Shown here one piece after another: positions 1 to 12,342 of a stretch of 64,000 bases of DNA. The stretch spans positions 18,538,001-18,602,000 of the forward strand of contig JBHGNT010000011.1 in the NCBI GenBank assembly GCA_043228905.1, in the 5' to 3' direction. The notes beneath the pieces were generated by a model. It was not told where the DNA came from. It saw only the letters and a program-made list of their open reading frames with translations, and ran no database searches. This DNA is from Azolla caroliniana (Eukaryota; Polypodiophyta). The position numbers were made by a program, and so were the translations under genes. Numbering within the stretch: the stretch's first letter is position 1; each line of letters opens with the position of its first letter.

Positions 1-809
1 ACTAGAAGTTTGACTTGTTTGTGAAGTTGAATAATTTTGTTGTGACGAGAAAGATTTTTGCTTTTACATCAAGAGGCGTACACACAACAACGTAAACCTC
101 GTTAGAGTATATATAAATGGCATGCTAATTGGGGGAGGTACATTGACGTTTGGGCTTTGAAGCGAAAGTTGAGTGAAATTTTGGCCTGATGGACGTAGAA
201 GAGGTGAACCATATCTTAGGAATCTGGATTTCCCAATAGAAGAATAATTGGCATACTTACTTATCTCAATGTGAGGATATAATCAAAGTGCTATAGTAGT
301 TCCATATGCATGTACAATATGGAATCCACATTGAGGTATGTTTTTTGTTTTACTAGTGAATCAATATCATGTAGATCAAAACCTCAAGAGTATGCAATCA
401 TTTCAATAATGGATGTACATTTTAGCCAACCAAGCATGCTAATTTCTTGCCCAGTACCATATATAAGAATAACCCACCAATGTCCAACTCTTCATTGTCA
501 TAGCCATAGTGCCGACCTCCTTCACGTTAGCAAGAAATGTAGACTCTCACAGAAAATCAAAACACATAGAAATATATCACCACTTTTTTTGAAATTGCAT
601 CTAGAAATTATAGACCACTTCGATTAAAATGATAACAAAGGAGATCATTGCAAACATATTTACAAAGGTACTACTCACAACTCACTTTTACAAGTGTTGT
701 CAATGAGAAATGCGCTAATTCATCAACATGTTATTTGTTGATCCATGTATCATGGAAACGAATACTTGGATTATATGAAACATTTTTAAATGGCAATCCA
801 AAAATGTAA

Positions 810-885
810 AATATGTGTAGAATACTTTAGAGTATCCTAAAACGTATTCTAAACATAAAATACACATTTTTTAACAACTATCTCT
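810..885. repeat. Dispersed repeat, copy A
   Basis: The stretch containing GTATTCTAAACATAAAATA followed by TTTTTTAACAACTAT recurs almost exactly at about 23085-23145 inside LON2 intron 5. Both copies are preceded by short AGTATYCTAAAAC-type motifs built from GTAGAATAC and TATTCTA. Such AT-rich inverted motifs are common at ends of small DNA transposons, but I could not define both ends of an element. Confidence 0.55.
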
Positions 886-3534
886 TGAATGTAGATACCT
901 ACACAAGCCATGTGTAGATGGAGTTCTTGCAAATATGTATGTAGATGGGCATTGTATAATCTCGTCCACGTGAGGCCTTGTGGTGGAAAATTGTTGTAAA
1001 TAGGACATTAAGGTAAAAGGCTAGTCTCTAGACTACTGTGAACTCTCCAATCCTAACATATAAGGAAGAGAACTAGGGCTTCTAAAGGGACAATTCTTGT
1101 GTTGATGGTCATATGGGGAAGTAACTAATTGCAATGTATTTTCCAATTGAATTTGACCACCATATTTTTTACGTGTTGTCTTCCTCTTTACCAATGTGTA
1201 ATTATCCTTCTTGCTCCTTACTAGACTTCAACAAATTGCACTATAACTATGTTGAGTGTGGTGTCTTTGTCGAGGACCGCTAAAACTCCCACAACATGGG
1301 CATATGACATCCTCGTCACATGTCACGGTTTTCTTGTTGAAGTGGGTTCCCTTCATGTCTTCATCCTAGCAAGTAATTTATGATGGTTTTTTGTCCTCGT
1401 AAAAGTCACAATAGTTAAAAATCCATCTATGTATGACTCAATGAGATCAAATGATAAGCTTTTCTCTTGCATTAGCTTTTCCATTTGGGTATTGGTGAGA
1501 CAATTCATACGATTAACGCCTTAATGACTATGTTCAATGCAATCTATATTTGAATCAATTAACGATGTCACCACCCAAACCTACAACTAATTGACAACTC
1601 CAAAAAGGGCTATCATCAACCAGATGACAAATTGCATACGAGTTGCTCCTTCAAGCTTTATGAATGCTTTGGATTTCTGGAAGCTCAATTGGATGTAACC
1701 TTTACAATAAAAGTGTCATGAATTGTTAGAATAATGATCTAAAAGTCAAATATATGAAAAGCATTATGAATATTTTGGGTTGTGGAATTTGAAAGCACGG
1801 TTTTTTAAGATAAAAGGGACTTTGTGTTATAATTTCAAAGTCAATAATTCTTTAAGGTTGATCAAAAATGAATTTGAGTTGCGGAAGGAATGTGTTTCAT
1901 AATAACATGCATTGTATCCGTGTGAATGGGTTGAAATATTGTCAAATTTAAAGCTCATGCAATAACCAATATTATTACTTGGATTGAACTCTGAAGACCA
2001 TTCTTCATTCTTGTCTAATAATGACACAAGATTGGTGAAGAAGCTTTATTTTTTCATTACATGCCATAAAGAAGAAACTGACATTGAAGAAAACAAAGAC
2101 TTTGCAAGCACAAATTGCTCCAATGCGAAATTGGTAGACACCGAATAAGTAAAAGGTGCCACATGAAAAAAGCCACTTATTTAATGAGACATGTATGTCA
2201 CATTGCAATATTTAGAAGAAATGTGCAAAAAGTTGTATGGAAAGTGTTTAAGTATATTTGTGAAATTATTGCATGATTTTTTGAAGCATTAGGATGATTT
2301 ACAATAATGTATTGCATACTAATATTGATCCCTTTATGTGAGAATTTATGAACAAATCATAACCATCATAGAAAGGCACTAATTAGATCACTATGTGAGG
2401 GAAAATGATTTCAATCACAATTCCTACATGGTAATTGGTATAGTATGTAAGAATGTTTTCGTTGTTTGTTATATAATGTTGTTAAAACTAAAACAATTCA
2501 CCTCACGGAGCTATCCAAAAAATCATTTCAAAGGCATGTCTCTTGTATGATGATTTGTGAGCACATCATGATTTTTAATTACTTATATCTTCTCAAATGT
2601 ATTGTCCTAAAATTTTATTAATAAAGTTGCTTTGAGCAATGACCAAGTTCTAGAAATCATGCCAAACTCTATGTTGATTACTTAAAACAAAGTGTACTTT
2701 CATTTCAGTTGAGATCTAACATTATGCTTGCCAAACCACCCTCAAAGTGTACAATGTCACATGTTAACAAGATCCATCACAAATACCTAGGAACACAACC
2801 CTCTAGCATTAACTTTACATTTATGGACTACGATGACTGAAATTTCATCGTATTTTCCCTTTATAGTTTTGCCTATGTGGTAAGCAACACTTATGATTAT
2901 TAAACGAATTCACCATATTTTCTCCTCTAATTTGTCTATCCCCCAAGCAACATTTCCCCCCTAAACGTGGATAACCTCACCTTTTGGACCTTAATCTCAA
3001 AAACATGGAGATTGGGGACTCCTTTTTATAAGATATTGGGATGACGTAGGTTGAACATAGAGCGAACTATTCTTTCGGCTTTTTATCAGATTTGGTTTGT
3101 ACTCAGTAGCATGAATCTCGAGAAAACTACAAGAAGGCATTTGGTTCATCAATTATATTGGATATTTACTTCATTTTGGAAAAGTAGGTTGTTTGTGAAA
3201 TTGTTTTAGAAAAGCGTACCATTGACTATTAGTGAGTTATGATATTTTCTTATGAAGCTTATTATTATGGATCGTGTTCACATGAGAGGGATAATATTGT
3301 AATAGGTGAAAGTGAGCATTGGATCCACAAAGCGAGGGAATGTGGTGTGCAAAGCATGTGTCAGTGTGGAAAATGCAATGTGACGACAAATGTAAAAAAA
3401 AGGTTTACAAGGTGTGAATGTAGTTTGATGTACAATGAGGGTGAAGGTTGAAAGGTACAAGTTGAACAAATATGGATGTTGAGAGAAAAATGCAAACTAG
3501 TAGCTTAGAACGAGGATCATGGCATGAGTAGCAA

Positions 3535-3660
3535 TTGAGTACCATGTTATATTCCACAACCATCTCTATGTGTTTGAACAATAATAATGCGAGTGACAAT
3601 TGCTAAATACCATGTTATATTCCACAATCATCTTTAAGTGTTCGCACATAATTAAGCGGT
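3535..3660. repeat. Diverged tandem duplication, period about 68 bp
   Basis: Two adjacent copies share the core ACCATGTTATATTCCACAA (starting at 3541 and 3609), then a CATCTYTATGTGTTT-like tail. Neither copy codes for anything recognisable. Confidence 0.6.
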
Positions 3661-4224
3661 GAGAACAGATTGGAACATTTTTTAGGGTGAATATAACAAC
3701 ACATTATCCCCGCCACACCAATCCAAATTATTTGAGATCAATTAAATTTCCATGGTTATAACTTATAAGATTAAGAAGGATGTGATAAATTTTGAAACTT
3801 TGGCTTCATTGTTGGGGCACGGATGAATGGTCATAAATTCATGAGGATTGTCTTCTTAAGGGTGGCTGTGATGGGAAGTGAACGAACTAGATCTATTAGA
3901 AAGCCTCATTTCCTTGTAAGGAAGGAAGGATGGAATATTATTCCTTTTTTGAAGGATACACAAACAAGTGTGAAAAGGACTTCAAAAGTGTACAAAAGTA
4001 AAAGGAGCACACCGCTCTCTCTTTTACTTTGTTTTTCGCTTTTCTTTTTGTGTTCCCCTAGAGACACGTGCATTCCCTCTCTTATTTGTGTTACAAATTA
4101 CAATTGTACTCTTCAGTCGTAAGCCCTTCTGTTTAGGAAGAAATGAATTCGGGCTCGAATCCAATTAACGACACTTAGATTACCTATATGAATTTTAAAA
4201 GTTTAATGCATATATATAATAATT

Positions 4225-4290
4225 TGCTTATCCTAGTGGTAAGTTGTTAACACCACAAGCACTATGTCTTGGGTTTCAAACCCAATTTTA
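4225..4290 (+). mobile_element. tRNA-derived SINE-like head, forward
   Basis: TATCCTAGTGGT at 4229-4240 resembles a pol III A box (tRNA D arm, followed by AAG). GTTTCAAACCC at 4273-4283 resembles a B box with one mismatch to GGTTCRANNCC. The B box lies in a near-palindrome, TTGGGTTTCAAACCCAA (4269-4285). Spacing between boxes is about 32 nt, as in tRNA-derived promoters. No cloverleaf can be completed, so this is read as a decayed SINE head, not a tRNA gene. Confidence 0.4.
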
Positions 4291-4309
4291 TAGTTCATAG
4301 GTATCTTTT

Positions 4310-4466
4310 CATTCACTAGATGCCACAATGGAATGTAGGGGTTGAACCAATGACCACTTGGCCCAATGAACCTTACTCTTAATTCACTAGACGCTACAAT
4401 GGAATGTAGGGGTTGAACCAATGACCACTTGGCCCAATGAACCTTACCATTTGAGCTACATCCATT
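4310..4466 (-). mobile_element. tRNA-derived SINE-like head, reverse, partly tandem-duplicated
   Basis: Read on the minus strand, TAGCTCAAATGG (4448-4459) fits the A box TRGYNNARNNGG exactly, and GGTTCAACCCC (4409-4419) fits the B box GGTTCRANNCC. The B-box half is duplicated with a period of about 71 bp (copies near 4313-4380 and 4385-4450). This head converges on the forward head at 4225-4290. It is inferred to be a SINE remnant; length and termini are unresolved. Confidence 0.5.
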
Positions 4467-4489
4467 TAGGCTCTCTCTCAAGTACTTGG

Positions 4490-6290
4490 CCTATGTTTAA
4501 CAATGTATATATACATTGGATTGTTGGCCAATAACAACATTGCCATTCATGGCTTTGTCTTAGGTTGGTTTAAGGGATTGCTGATGTTGAATGTCATACA
4601 ATGCGGCTCATCTTGATCATTTGAATTATATAGCAATCACAACCACAACCATTAATTGTCAAACAAAGGAAAATGCATTGTTAGCCTTCGTGGATGTAAG
4701 ACCTAAACAAATGAAATTTCTTATCCCTTGCATTGTCGATAACTCTATTCTTTGTTTGCTTCTTTTTCCTGTGCACAAACATTGACTCACTTTGCTTCTG
4801 TAGTGTCACGCTCTCTTCTATCTAATTCTCTTTGTATGAAAAATGATAAGCGACGATTGCATGATCGTGGATTTGCATTTGATTGTTTAAACTAATAGAT
4901 ATAATTATTAACCGATTCCAAACCTATCTTCATCATTAGTTAATGCTAATAACTACGTGACATTGATTTGGTTGAATGTGTAACTTTATAAATGCAAATG
5001 CAAAAGGTAATTTTAAAGATAAAATATTTGTATGCCCTAACAATCCCATCATTGAAATATTGTACACATTTAGTGGACAACCCATTTTGTCTACAACCAT
5101 ATTCTTTCCTCAAACCTATCATAGTAAGAGTAGCATATTGTAGAATCTTAAGTTGTAGTGTCCCAAGTCCTTAGGAGATATACTTGTTCCATATGTTTCA
5201 ATCAAAGTTATTATATAATGCTACCTTAGATGTGTCCTCGATGTTTAACTACATATAATATCAATATAGATTATCTGTTGTTGCAAACAAAACATCCTAA
5301 TATATATTGTTCCAATATGCCCTTAATTTAAGAAGGTTCTAAATCTGTTAACCTTAACCTCTATCATCTAGTACAAATTGTGCATATGTCTATAATTCCA
5401 TCACCCTCCCCAACATCACTTTGGGAAGTTGTGATTCTACACACGAATAACTTATTAAAGTCCATCACATTTAATCCTCAATAGAAACATCACATTGTAA
5501 TATATTATCGTCATAAGAGAAATAGAGCATGAAAGTAGTTGATTTATGACGCCCTTTACACGAGAAACTAGACTTTTGGCCAATTGTCTAAAACAAGTTA
5601 CCTAGATAACTTACTTGTTGGTATGATGTTGTTGTTAATGAGAAACCAAAAAACTAATAGTTGCAGACATGATCAATTTAAGATTTGCCAACAATTATAA
5701 CATTTTGAGAGGATTCTTAAAGACCTCTCTTGTGTGTAAGAATAATTATATGATGTAACTCATCACTGTTAAGGCCTAGAATTGTACATTAGGATTTTCA
5801 TGAGGTTATTTGACTATATTTTTGTGGAAGGACTTGAATGTATGATGATAGTGTGGTAAAAGAACATTGATTCAACACCAATATAGTTGTAACTTGCAAC
5901 CAAACGTTAGTTCAAACAACTGATTTCGATCGGATCAAGCTACGATTTTGACCCAATTGTTGGTCACTCAACATGTGGATAGGCATTCGTGCATGTTCTG
6001 TAAGCTTTGGGAAAGGCTTTTGATAGTCATAACCACCAAAAGCTCAAGAAATCTGGCATTTCCGTGATCCCAGAGCATATTGCGGATGAAGTGTTTTCTC
6101 GAGCCGGGCATTGTTTGGGGGTGGGGGGGGTGATACGTAGTAGGCATCAGGCACGTACATACGTTTTCGTGATCCGGGTACGTATGTGCGAGAACCCGGC
6201 TGCGTAGAATCTACTCATTATTAAGATGGTGATGGTGATGGTGATGATCTTTCTTATGTCTTTGGTCTCCTCATCATGTGATGGTTTGGT
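4490..6290. other. Intergenic region upstream of the GH9 gene
   Basis: No coding region is recognised. Around 6090-6210 the base composition becomes GC-rich, with overlapping small hairpins (ACATACGT against ACGTATGT, and CCGGGT against ACCCGG) and ACGT cores. This may be part of the distal promoter of the downstream cellulase; that is inference only. Confidence 0.4.
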
Positions 6291-6295
6291 GTGTG

Positions 6296-6395
6296 TATGT
6301 GTGTGTGTGTGTGTCTCTCTCTCTCTCTCTCTCTACACATGATCTCTCTCTCTCTCTCTCTGCTTTCTTTGCTTTCCGCTTCTCTCTACACATGA

Positions 6396-6429
<34 letters not shown>

Positions 6430-6550
6430 AATATGCTGCTGATTAGCAGGTCATTCATTCTTGCACAAACGCGGCATCCTTTGTTGAGCTCTTTCTATCT
6501 CTTATATAAAACCAGTAGCCTCCTAATTCTCTCTCTCTCTCTCTCTCATT
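6296..6550. repeat. GT/CT microsatellite block
   Basis: A (GT)n run near 6296-6315 grades into several (CT)n tracts up to about 6430, with another CT tract at 6530-6547. CT-rich stretches are common in plant core promoters and 5' leaders, and here they flank the putative TATA box of the GH9 gene. Confidence 0.8.
6501..6510 (+). promoter_or_regulatory. Putative TATA box of the GH9 gene
   Basis: CTTATATAAA sits about 215 nt upstream of the chosen start codon and is followed by a short CT-rich stretch suitable for a transcription start around 6535-6545. It is the best TATA match in the interval; no experimental support. Confidence 0.45.
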
Positions 6551-6722
6551 ACATTGCTCATCCTGAAGAACCCACATTTCACCCTTCTTAAAACAGAGGA
6601 ACCAGATAGATAGATAGAGATAGATAGATATATACATATATAGAGAGAGAGATTCAAGAGAACAGGGCAATGCAATATATGTGATTATATATATATATAT
6701 TTATATTTATAGATTCACGTAT

Positions 6723-9709
6723 ATGGGCTCCATTTCCATGACCACCATTCTCCAGGCATTGTTGCTTCTGCATGCTGTGGCATGGTGGTTGAATGAGTGG
6801 AGCAGCAGCTCCATAGCAACACTTAGTCTAGAGCTCTGCCATGGAGCCACAGTAACCAACAATGAAGGTGCCAGCAGTAGCAGCACCAATTACTACCTAT
6901 CCGCACTTCGTAGTAGCATCCTCTACTTCGAAGGTCAACGTTCGGGACGCCTCCCGCCTACTCAGCGCCTCGCCTGGCGCTCCCATTCCGCCCTCGCCGA
7001 TGGCTTCGATCAAGGGGTACATACATATTATTTCCTCTTGATAATTCTACTATGAAGCCTTCAAATTCTGAAGAAATAGTTACTGGAAGCCTGAATCAGA
7101 TTTCTCCTGCTTGTAGATATGTGAAACCTAGATTTCTCAATGTGAACCTTTCCTAAAAACATCGGTTGTGGTATAAGATCTGATTCAACAATCCATGCAT
7201 GCATTGAAACAGATCTCATTAAAGCCCCTACCATCTAACCACAGATTTTGGTTGTTTTCCTGGTTTCTATCATGCTTGCTATGGTAAGATCGTGCTTATT
7301 ATATGATCTTTCCGATATGATCTTTCCGATTTTCTCTTATCATGTAGGTGGACCTAGTGGGAGGATACTATGATGCAGGCGACAATGTGAAGTTCGGATT
7401 ACCCATGGCATTCACCATAACTATGCTATCATGGAGTGTCATCGAATATGGCCACTTCATCGGATCCGTGGGTGAGTTAGGGCATGCCCGCCAAGCCATC
7501 AAGTGGGGAACCGACTACTTCATCAAAGCTCATACACAACCAAACCTCCTATGGGGAGAGGTAATATTATGCCACCATATTTATCTTCTGCAGCAAGTTA
7601 GGGCCTGTAAATCACCTTGGCTTCCATATCAACATATTTTTATATATGATCATTTAAAGGTCCTTACATTTTGATAAGATTGCATAATTTTAATAGTGAT
7701 ATGTATAGGTTGGAGATGGGGATTCTGATCATTATTGCTGGCAAAGGCCAGAGGAAATGACAACGTCTAGGAAGGCTTATAGCATCAGTGAGAGTAGCCC
7801 AGGTTCAGACCTGGCCGGGGAGACAGCTGCAGCTATGGCAGCAGCTTCCATCGTCTTCCGGCGTACTCGGCCAGCTTATTCAAAAGTACTCATAAGCCAT
7901 GCCAGACAGGTCAGAACCATTTACCATATTTCTAAACGATCTAAATCATTTGAAGGGATTCCTGTGCTTGCCAATTTGTGTTTCTCTAAATCAAATTATG
8001 AAGTAAAGAATTTACACTAACCTTGATGAATAGGAAATTTCAGAAAAAAGCCTTCTTTTTGACAACTTACCATGTTTGAATGTGACTTTCATGATGGTTG
8101 AAGAGTTCTTTTATTTATTTCAGCTATTTGCTTTTGCGGATACCTACCGGGGTCGATATGATAGTAGCATTACGGCCGCCCGCAGATATTATCAGTCAGA
8201 AAGTGGCTACAATGTATGTATACTCTACAATGTCCACATAAGTTTACTTCAAGCATTAGGTAGCTTAGTTCAATGATCTTTTCTTTTTATTCATCCCCAC
8301 ATTTAGGCTTAACAAATTTTGCATAGGATGAACTTCTTTGGGCTGCCCTTTGGCTCTACGAGGCAACATCGGAAAGCTACTATCTGAACTATGCCATTCA
8401 AAATGCACATGAATTGGGTGGGACCGGGTGGGCGATGACAGAGTTTAGTTGGGATGTGAAGTATGCTGGTCTCCAGGTTCTTGCAACCAAGGTATGTACA
8501 TGATGTTTATCTAGGCTTAACGATTGATTGCATGGCAACCAAGGTATGTACATGATGTTTATCTAGGCTTAACGATTGATTACATGGAATCATATCTTGC
8601 TGTAAACAATGAAAATCCATGAGATTTCTCGTTCAAGAGGATAAAAATAATGCTGAATCTAGAATATTCATCCATGAATGCAACAAAATACTTCTTTTGA
8701 CCAATGGAAGGTATCCTCAGTAGACCACAAACATCACCATGTATGAACAGTAGTCAGGATTGTAGACATCTTATTTTGATGAAAAGATGAAAATCCCAGC
8801 TTTTTCAAACTCCTGTGACCGTTTTTTTGGTTCTAGATCTTGCTAAAAGGAAGGGTTTCAAATGTGGACATTCTTAAGCAATACCGAGCTCAAGCAGATT
8901 TCTTTATGTGTGCGTGTCTCGGAAAAAACTACAAGAAAAATGTTGCACGGACTCCAGGCAAGAGAAACATCATATCCGAAGTCCCACTGCTTTTTGTTTC
9001 TCTTCATTTTTCTTCTGCATTTAGACAGAAACTTACAATTCTCTCTACATGTCAATGTTGTGAACTCTTTAGGTGGTTTGTTATACACAAGATCATGGAA
9101 CAACATGCAATATGTGAGCAGTGCCTCATTCCTTATGACAGTATACTCAGATTACCTTTCAAGATCCAACCAATGGGTACAATGCCCAGCTGGAGTTGCA
9201 AGAGCTGGAGACCTCTTCAACATGGCCAAATCTCAGGTCTACATTAAAAACATTTCTTTGAGATACTAACAAAAGACTGATTTCTACATGCATTTTTTGT
9301 GATATGCACTATAAAAAGAAGCATGAACCTGAAAAGTGATGTCTCTGCATATAATTTTTTATATTAGGTGGACTACATCCTAGGAAACAATCCGAGAGGA
9401 ACAAGCTATATGGTGGGTGTAGGATCAAACTACCCACAAAGGATCCATCATCGGGCGGCATCTATTGTCTCATACAAAGTCGATCGCACTTTTGTGGCAT
9501 GTCGAAAAGGGTATCAAACATGGTATAGTAGCCGATCAAGTGACCCCAATGTGTTAGTGGGTGCTTTGGTGGGCGGCCCTGATGAGAATGACAACTATGC
9601 CGATGATCGGACTAATTTTGAGCAAAGTGAGCCAACCACATATAATAATGGCCCAATGGTTGGGGTTCTTGCGAGGCTATACGGTGATAGCATTGCCCAT
9701 GGTCAATGA
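6723..9709 (+). CDS. Endo-beta-1,4-glucanase, glycoside hydrolase family 9 (secreted, class B type)
   Basis: Exons: 6723-7016, 7348-7560, 7709-7909, 8124-8213, 8327-8491, 8837-8957, 9073-9236, 9368-9709, giving 529 residues, normal for plant secreted GH9 enzymes. It hydrolyses internal beta-1,4 linkages of cellulose-like glucans in the wall. An N-terminal hydrophobic stretch (about residues 8-22) looks like a signal peptide. The catalytic DAGD motif is at 107-110, the active-site HHR at 443-445, and the proton-donor Glu of SEPTTYNN at about 504. There is no C-terminal carbohydrate-binding module and no N-terminal cytosolic anchor as in KORRIGAN types. Intron 6 (8958-9072) starts with GC: only the junction CCAG|GCAAGA keeps the conserved TPGGLLY. 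An in-frame ATG at 6681 exists, but it would put a Tyr/Ile-rich tract before the signal peptide. Confidence 0.93.
8483..8586. repeat. 52-bp tandem duplication copying a 5' splice site
   Basis: GCAACCAAGGTATGTACATG begins at 8483 and again at 8535. The first copy holds the last codons of GH9 exon 5 and its donor (GT at 8492). The second places an identical donor at 8544. Use of the downstream donor would add an in-frame stop four codons in (GTA TGT ACA TGA). Confidence 0.9.
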
Positions 9710-11820
9710 AAATGCACCAATGAACACATCTTTCTCAATCTCCCTATATACTCCCCCGTCAACAACATCTTGTTCTTTATACATTATTCAAGTAAAAGAC
9801 CTTGTCTTGCTTGAGGGAAAGGATTTCTCTAGTGGAGATGTTAAGTCCCAGGAATATCCGTCCCTAAGGGATGAACTCAAGCATCTTCTCAAGGGTGGAA
9901 GAAAATGATTGTAAGATTAGCTTCCTCATTGCAGAGCTAAAGCACATATATGGATTGAAGTTCGTTCGACGTTGCAATGCTACAAAGCTCTATAGTTTGG
10001 GGTGTACAGTTATGTTAGCACATTCGTATTAGTAATAGGCACACATTTGAAGTTTCACTAGAAAAGCCCTTCACAATGGGCCATGGCATGAGCACGCTCA
10101 TATGGCAAGAGAAAGGTTTGCAAATCACCAAGAAACAATAAATTTTATTAACAATCAATAATTAATCATGAAAGCAAATACAATGAAAAAAACTTTTAAC
10201 AAGGAATCCACATTGCCCACATGTGAAACCTAATAGACATATAAGGCACAAAACACATGCAACAGGAACATGTAGATGTTGCATGGTGAGCTAATGAGTA
10301 TTGCCTATGGTATGCCACACCCACTTGCAACACTTATTAAGTATGGCCTATGACCTATTCACACACATGTTTCCATCACATGCAAAAGAGGTTTGTTATT
10401 ATCTTAGTATGATTGGGTAAGAATGTTTTTTCCTTTTTAAGGCCATGTGTGAATGATCTTCAACTATATATGATGGTATTTCTAAAGAGGCATGGAAGGA
10501 GTTATTTAATGACAAGGCGTTACTAATGATGAACACCAATAATAGCTTTTCAATCTTTCTCGTAAATTTAAAGGAAACTTTTAGATGGAATGAGTCGAGA
10601 GTTTAAAGCATAAGTATTATGGAGTAGACAAAGTGCCAATGACTTCCTTTGAAAAGTGAACGATGAGGATTTGTGGTTGGAATCACATGTTTTACACAAT
10701 AATGTTTTGATGGTATGTTGTTGCTTTATGTCGGAACAAAAACCGATACGTCATGAAATATGTCAATAAACTTTTGAGCCTTCACAGAAGGACTATTGTT
10801 ACAAAGTATTGTATAGAAAACCTAAATCACTCCTACAATGGGAATGTCACTTCCTCTTGAAGGCCCTCTAGGTTCTATAGGAAATTAAATGGATGAGTAA
10901 AGGTCTACCTTTGCTGAGTTATGTGTTCCTATAAGGCAGAAGCAAGTCCCGTAATACTTGTTTTCCCATAGGGGCGATAAGGTGTTGACTTGTGAAGGAT
11001 TAAGGGGAAGTTCAATAAGGATTTATGTGAATATATAAACTTATTGATAAAAGGATTTGTTGCTGTTTGAGTTGGAAGGCTTCTGATGTGTAAGAGTTGG
11101 TACACCCACTTTATGTAGTAAAGTTGAAGTTTGTTCTATATCTAGTAGATTAGGTTAGTGTTTTCTTTATCTTTTTGAGTCATTTTTCTTTACATCAATG
11201 TTTGCCCCCAATCAATACAAAAAAGAAAAAGTTGTGTTTTCCAAGTTATGTATAGTCAAACCTAAATGAGGTAGAAGATGGGTTGTTGCAAACCAAATGT
11301 TGAACAACAATTACATCATGCCTCAGCATCAAATGCATAATGGAGATATCCTGGCACATATACCTTACCTTTTAGAAAAAGGATACAGGATCTCATCTTC
11401 AAATAACTACAAACAATTTGAAGCTCTAACATTGCACAATCAGGGTTGGATGGGGCACCATATGGATCAATCATGTTTCTGAGTGTTCTATCAGAAAAGA
11501 CATAGAATCACATTCACTCTTAAGAAAACATGCATATTCCAATAGTATGTGTGTCTAAAGACTGCCTACTGGTCTGTAGGAAAACCAAATATTGTCAAGC
11601 AAGATTTTTTAGTTCATACCTCATCCAAGGGACGATGATTAAGACTACGACTCAACAATTTCAGCAAAAGACAACGAATCACAACGTGTGCACAGGGTGT
11701 GGGCTTTTGCAAGTCTACGACTATGCATGGGATAAATTGGGGTTCTAATTCAACTCGACTCATGTCTCTCACTCACGTGTTGTGTTGTCCAAACGAGTTT
11801 TGCCACTTGGGACGAACAAT
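9710..11820. other. GH9 3' flank and intergenic DNA
   Basis: No further gene is recognised. The first few hundred bases are presumably the 3' UTR of the cellulase. The rest is AT-rich with short frames of no recognisable family. Confidence 0.5.
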
Positions 11821-12225
11821 AGAGTGACTAATGATCGGCAACGGTTCGGTTTCAACAGTCAGAAACCGTGGTTTAAACGGTTTAACGGTATTTTATTTTA
11901 TTTATTTAAAAAAAAAGTTAAAAAAATTGTTTTTAAACAATCTTTTCATTTTTTAGACCTTATTCTCACATTAAAGGAACATCTTTAAAAATTTAAAAAT
12001 TTAAAAAAATGAAATATTTTAAATTAAATTTTTTTAAAAATTTGACCTAAGTTAAAAACCGAAACAGAACCACGAAACCGCGGTTTTAATGGTTTAATGG
12101 TTTGAAAGAAATTTAACGGCTTCGTGGTTCGGTTCAGGTTTTTTAATGGTTTAAAACGGTTCGGTTCCAAACTGGTTTGGTTTTGACCCTGTCGAACCGA
12201 ACCGTTGCCGATTGTTAAGAGTGAC
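11821..12225. mobile_element. Non-autonomous hAT-type transposon (MITE) with 8-bp target duplication
   Basis: An element of 389 bp (11829-12217) is bounded by terminal inverted repeats at 11829-11852 and 12194-12217, matching at 22 of 24 positions. The shared core is ATCGGCAACGGTTCGG and the ends begin TAA. It is flanked by perfect 8-bp direct repeats AGAGTGAC (11821-11828 and 12218-12225). An 8-bp duplication with TAR-NNNCGGCAACGG-type ends is characteristic of hAT/Ac-like elements. The interior holds further AACGGTTT-type inverted motifs around an AT-rich centre and no transposase. It ends only 188 bp before the FKBP18 start codon. Confidence 0.88.
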
Positions 12226-12342
12226 CGGATCATCGGGACGACCCCGCACCCAATAAGCTTTCTTTCGTCCTGCGCGATGAATTCGTTAGTTGATTGTGTG
12301 CCACATGATGAGCAGCATTGCAGGATTTTGATTTTGTTTGTT

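Larger units (their letters stand above)
1..4200. other. AT-rich intergenic region without recognisable genes
   Basis: Both strands hold only short open frames (about 100 residues at most) with no family resemblance, no consistent splice signals and low-complexity composition, so I see no gene here. Two small structures stand out and are listed separately: a segment at about 810-885 that recurs inside a LON2 intron, and a diverged tandem duplication at about 3535-3660. The rest looks like old, decayed intergenic DNA. Confidence 0.6.
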
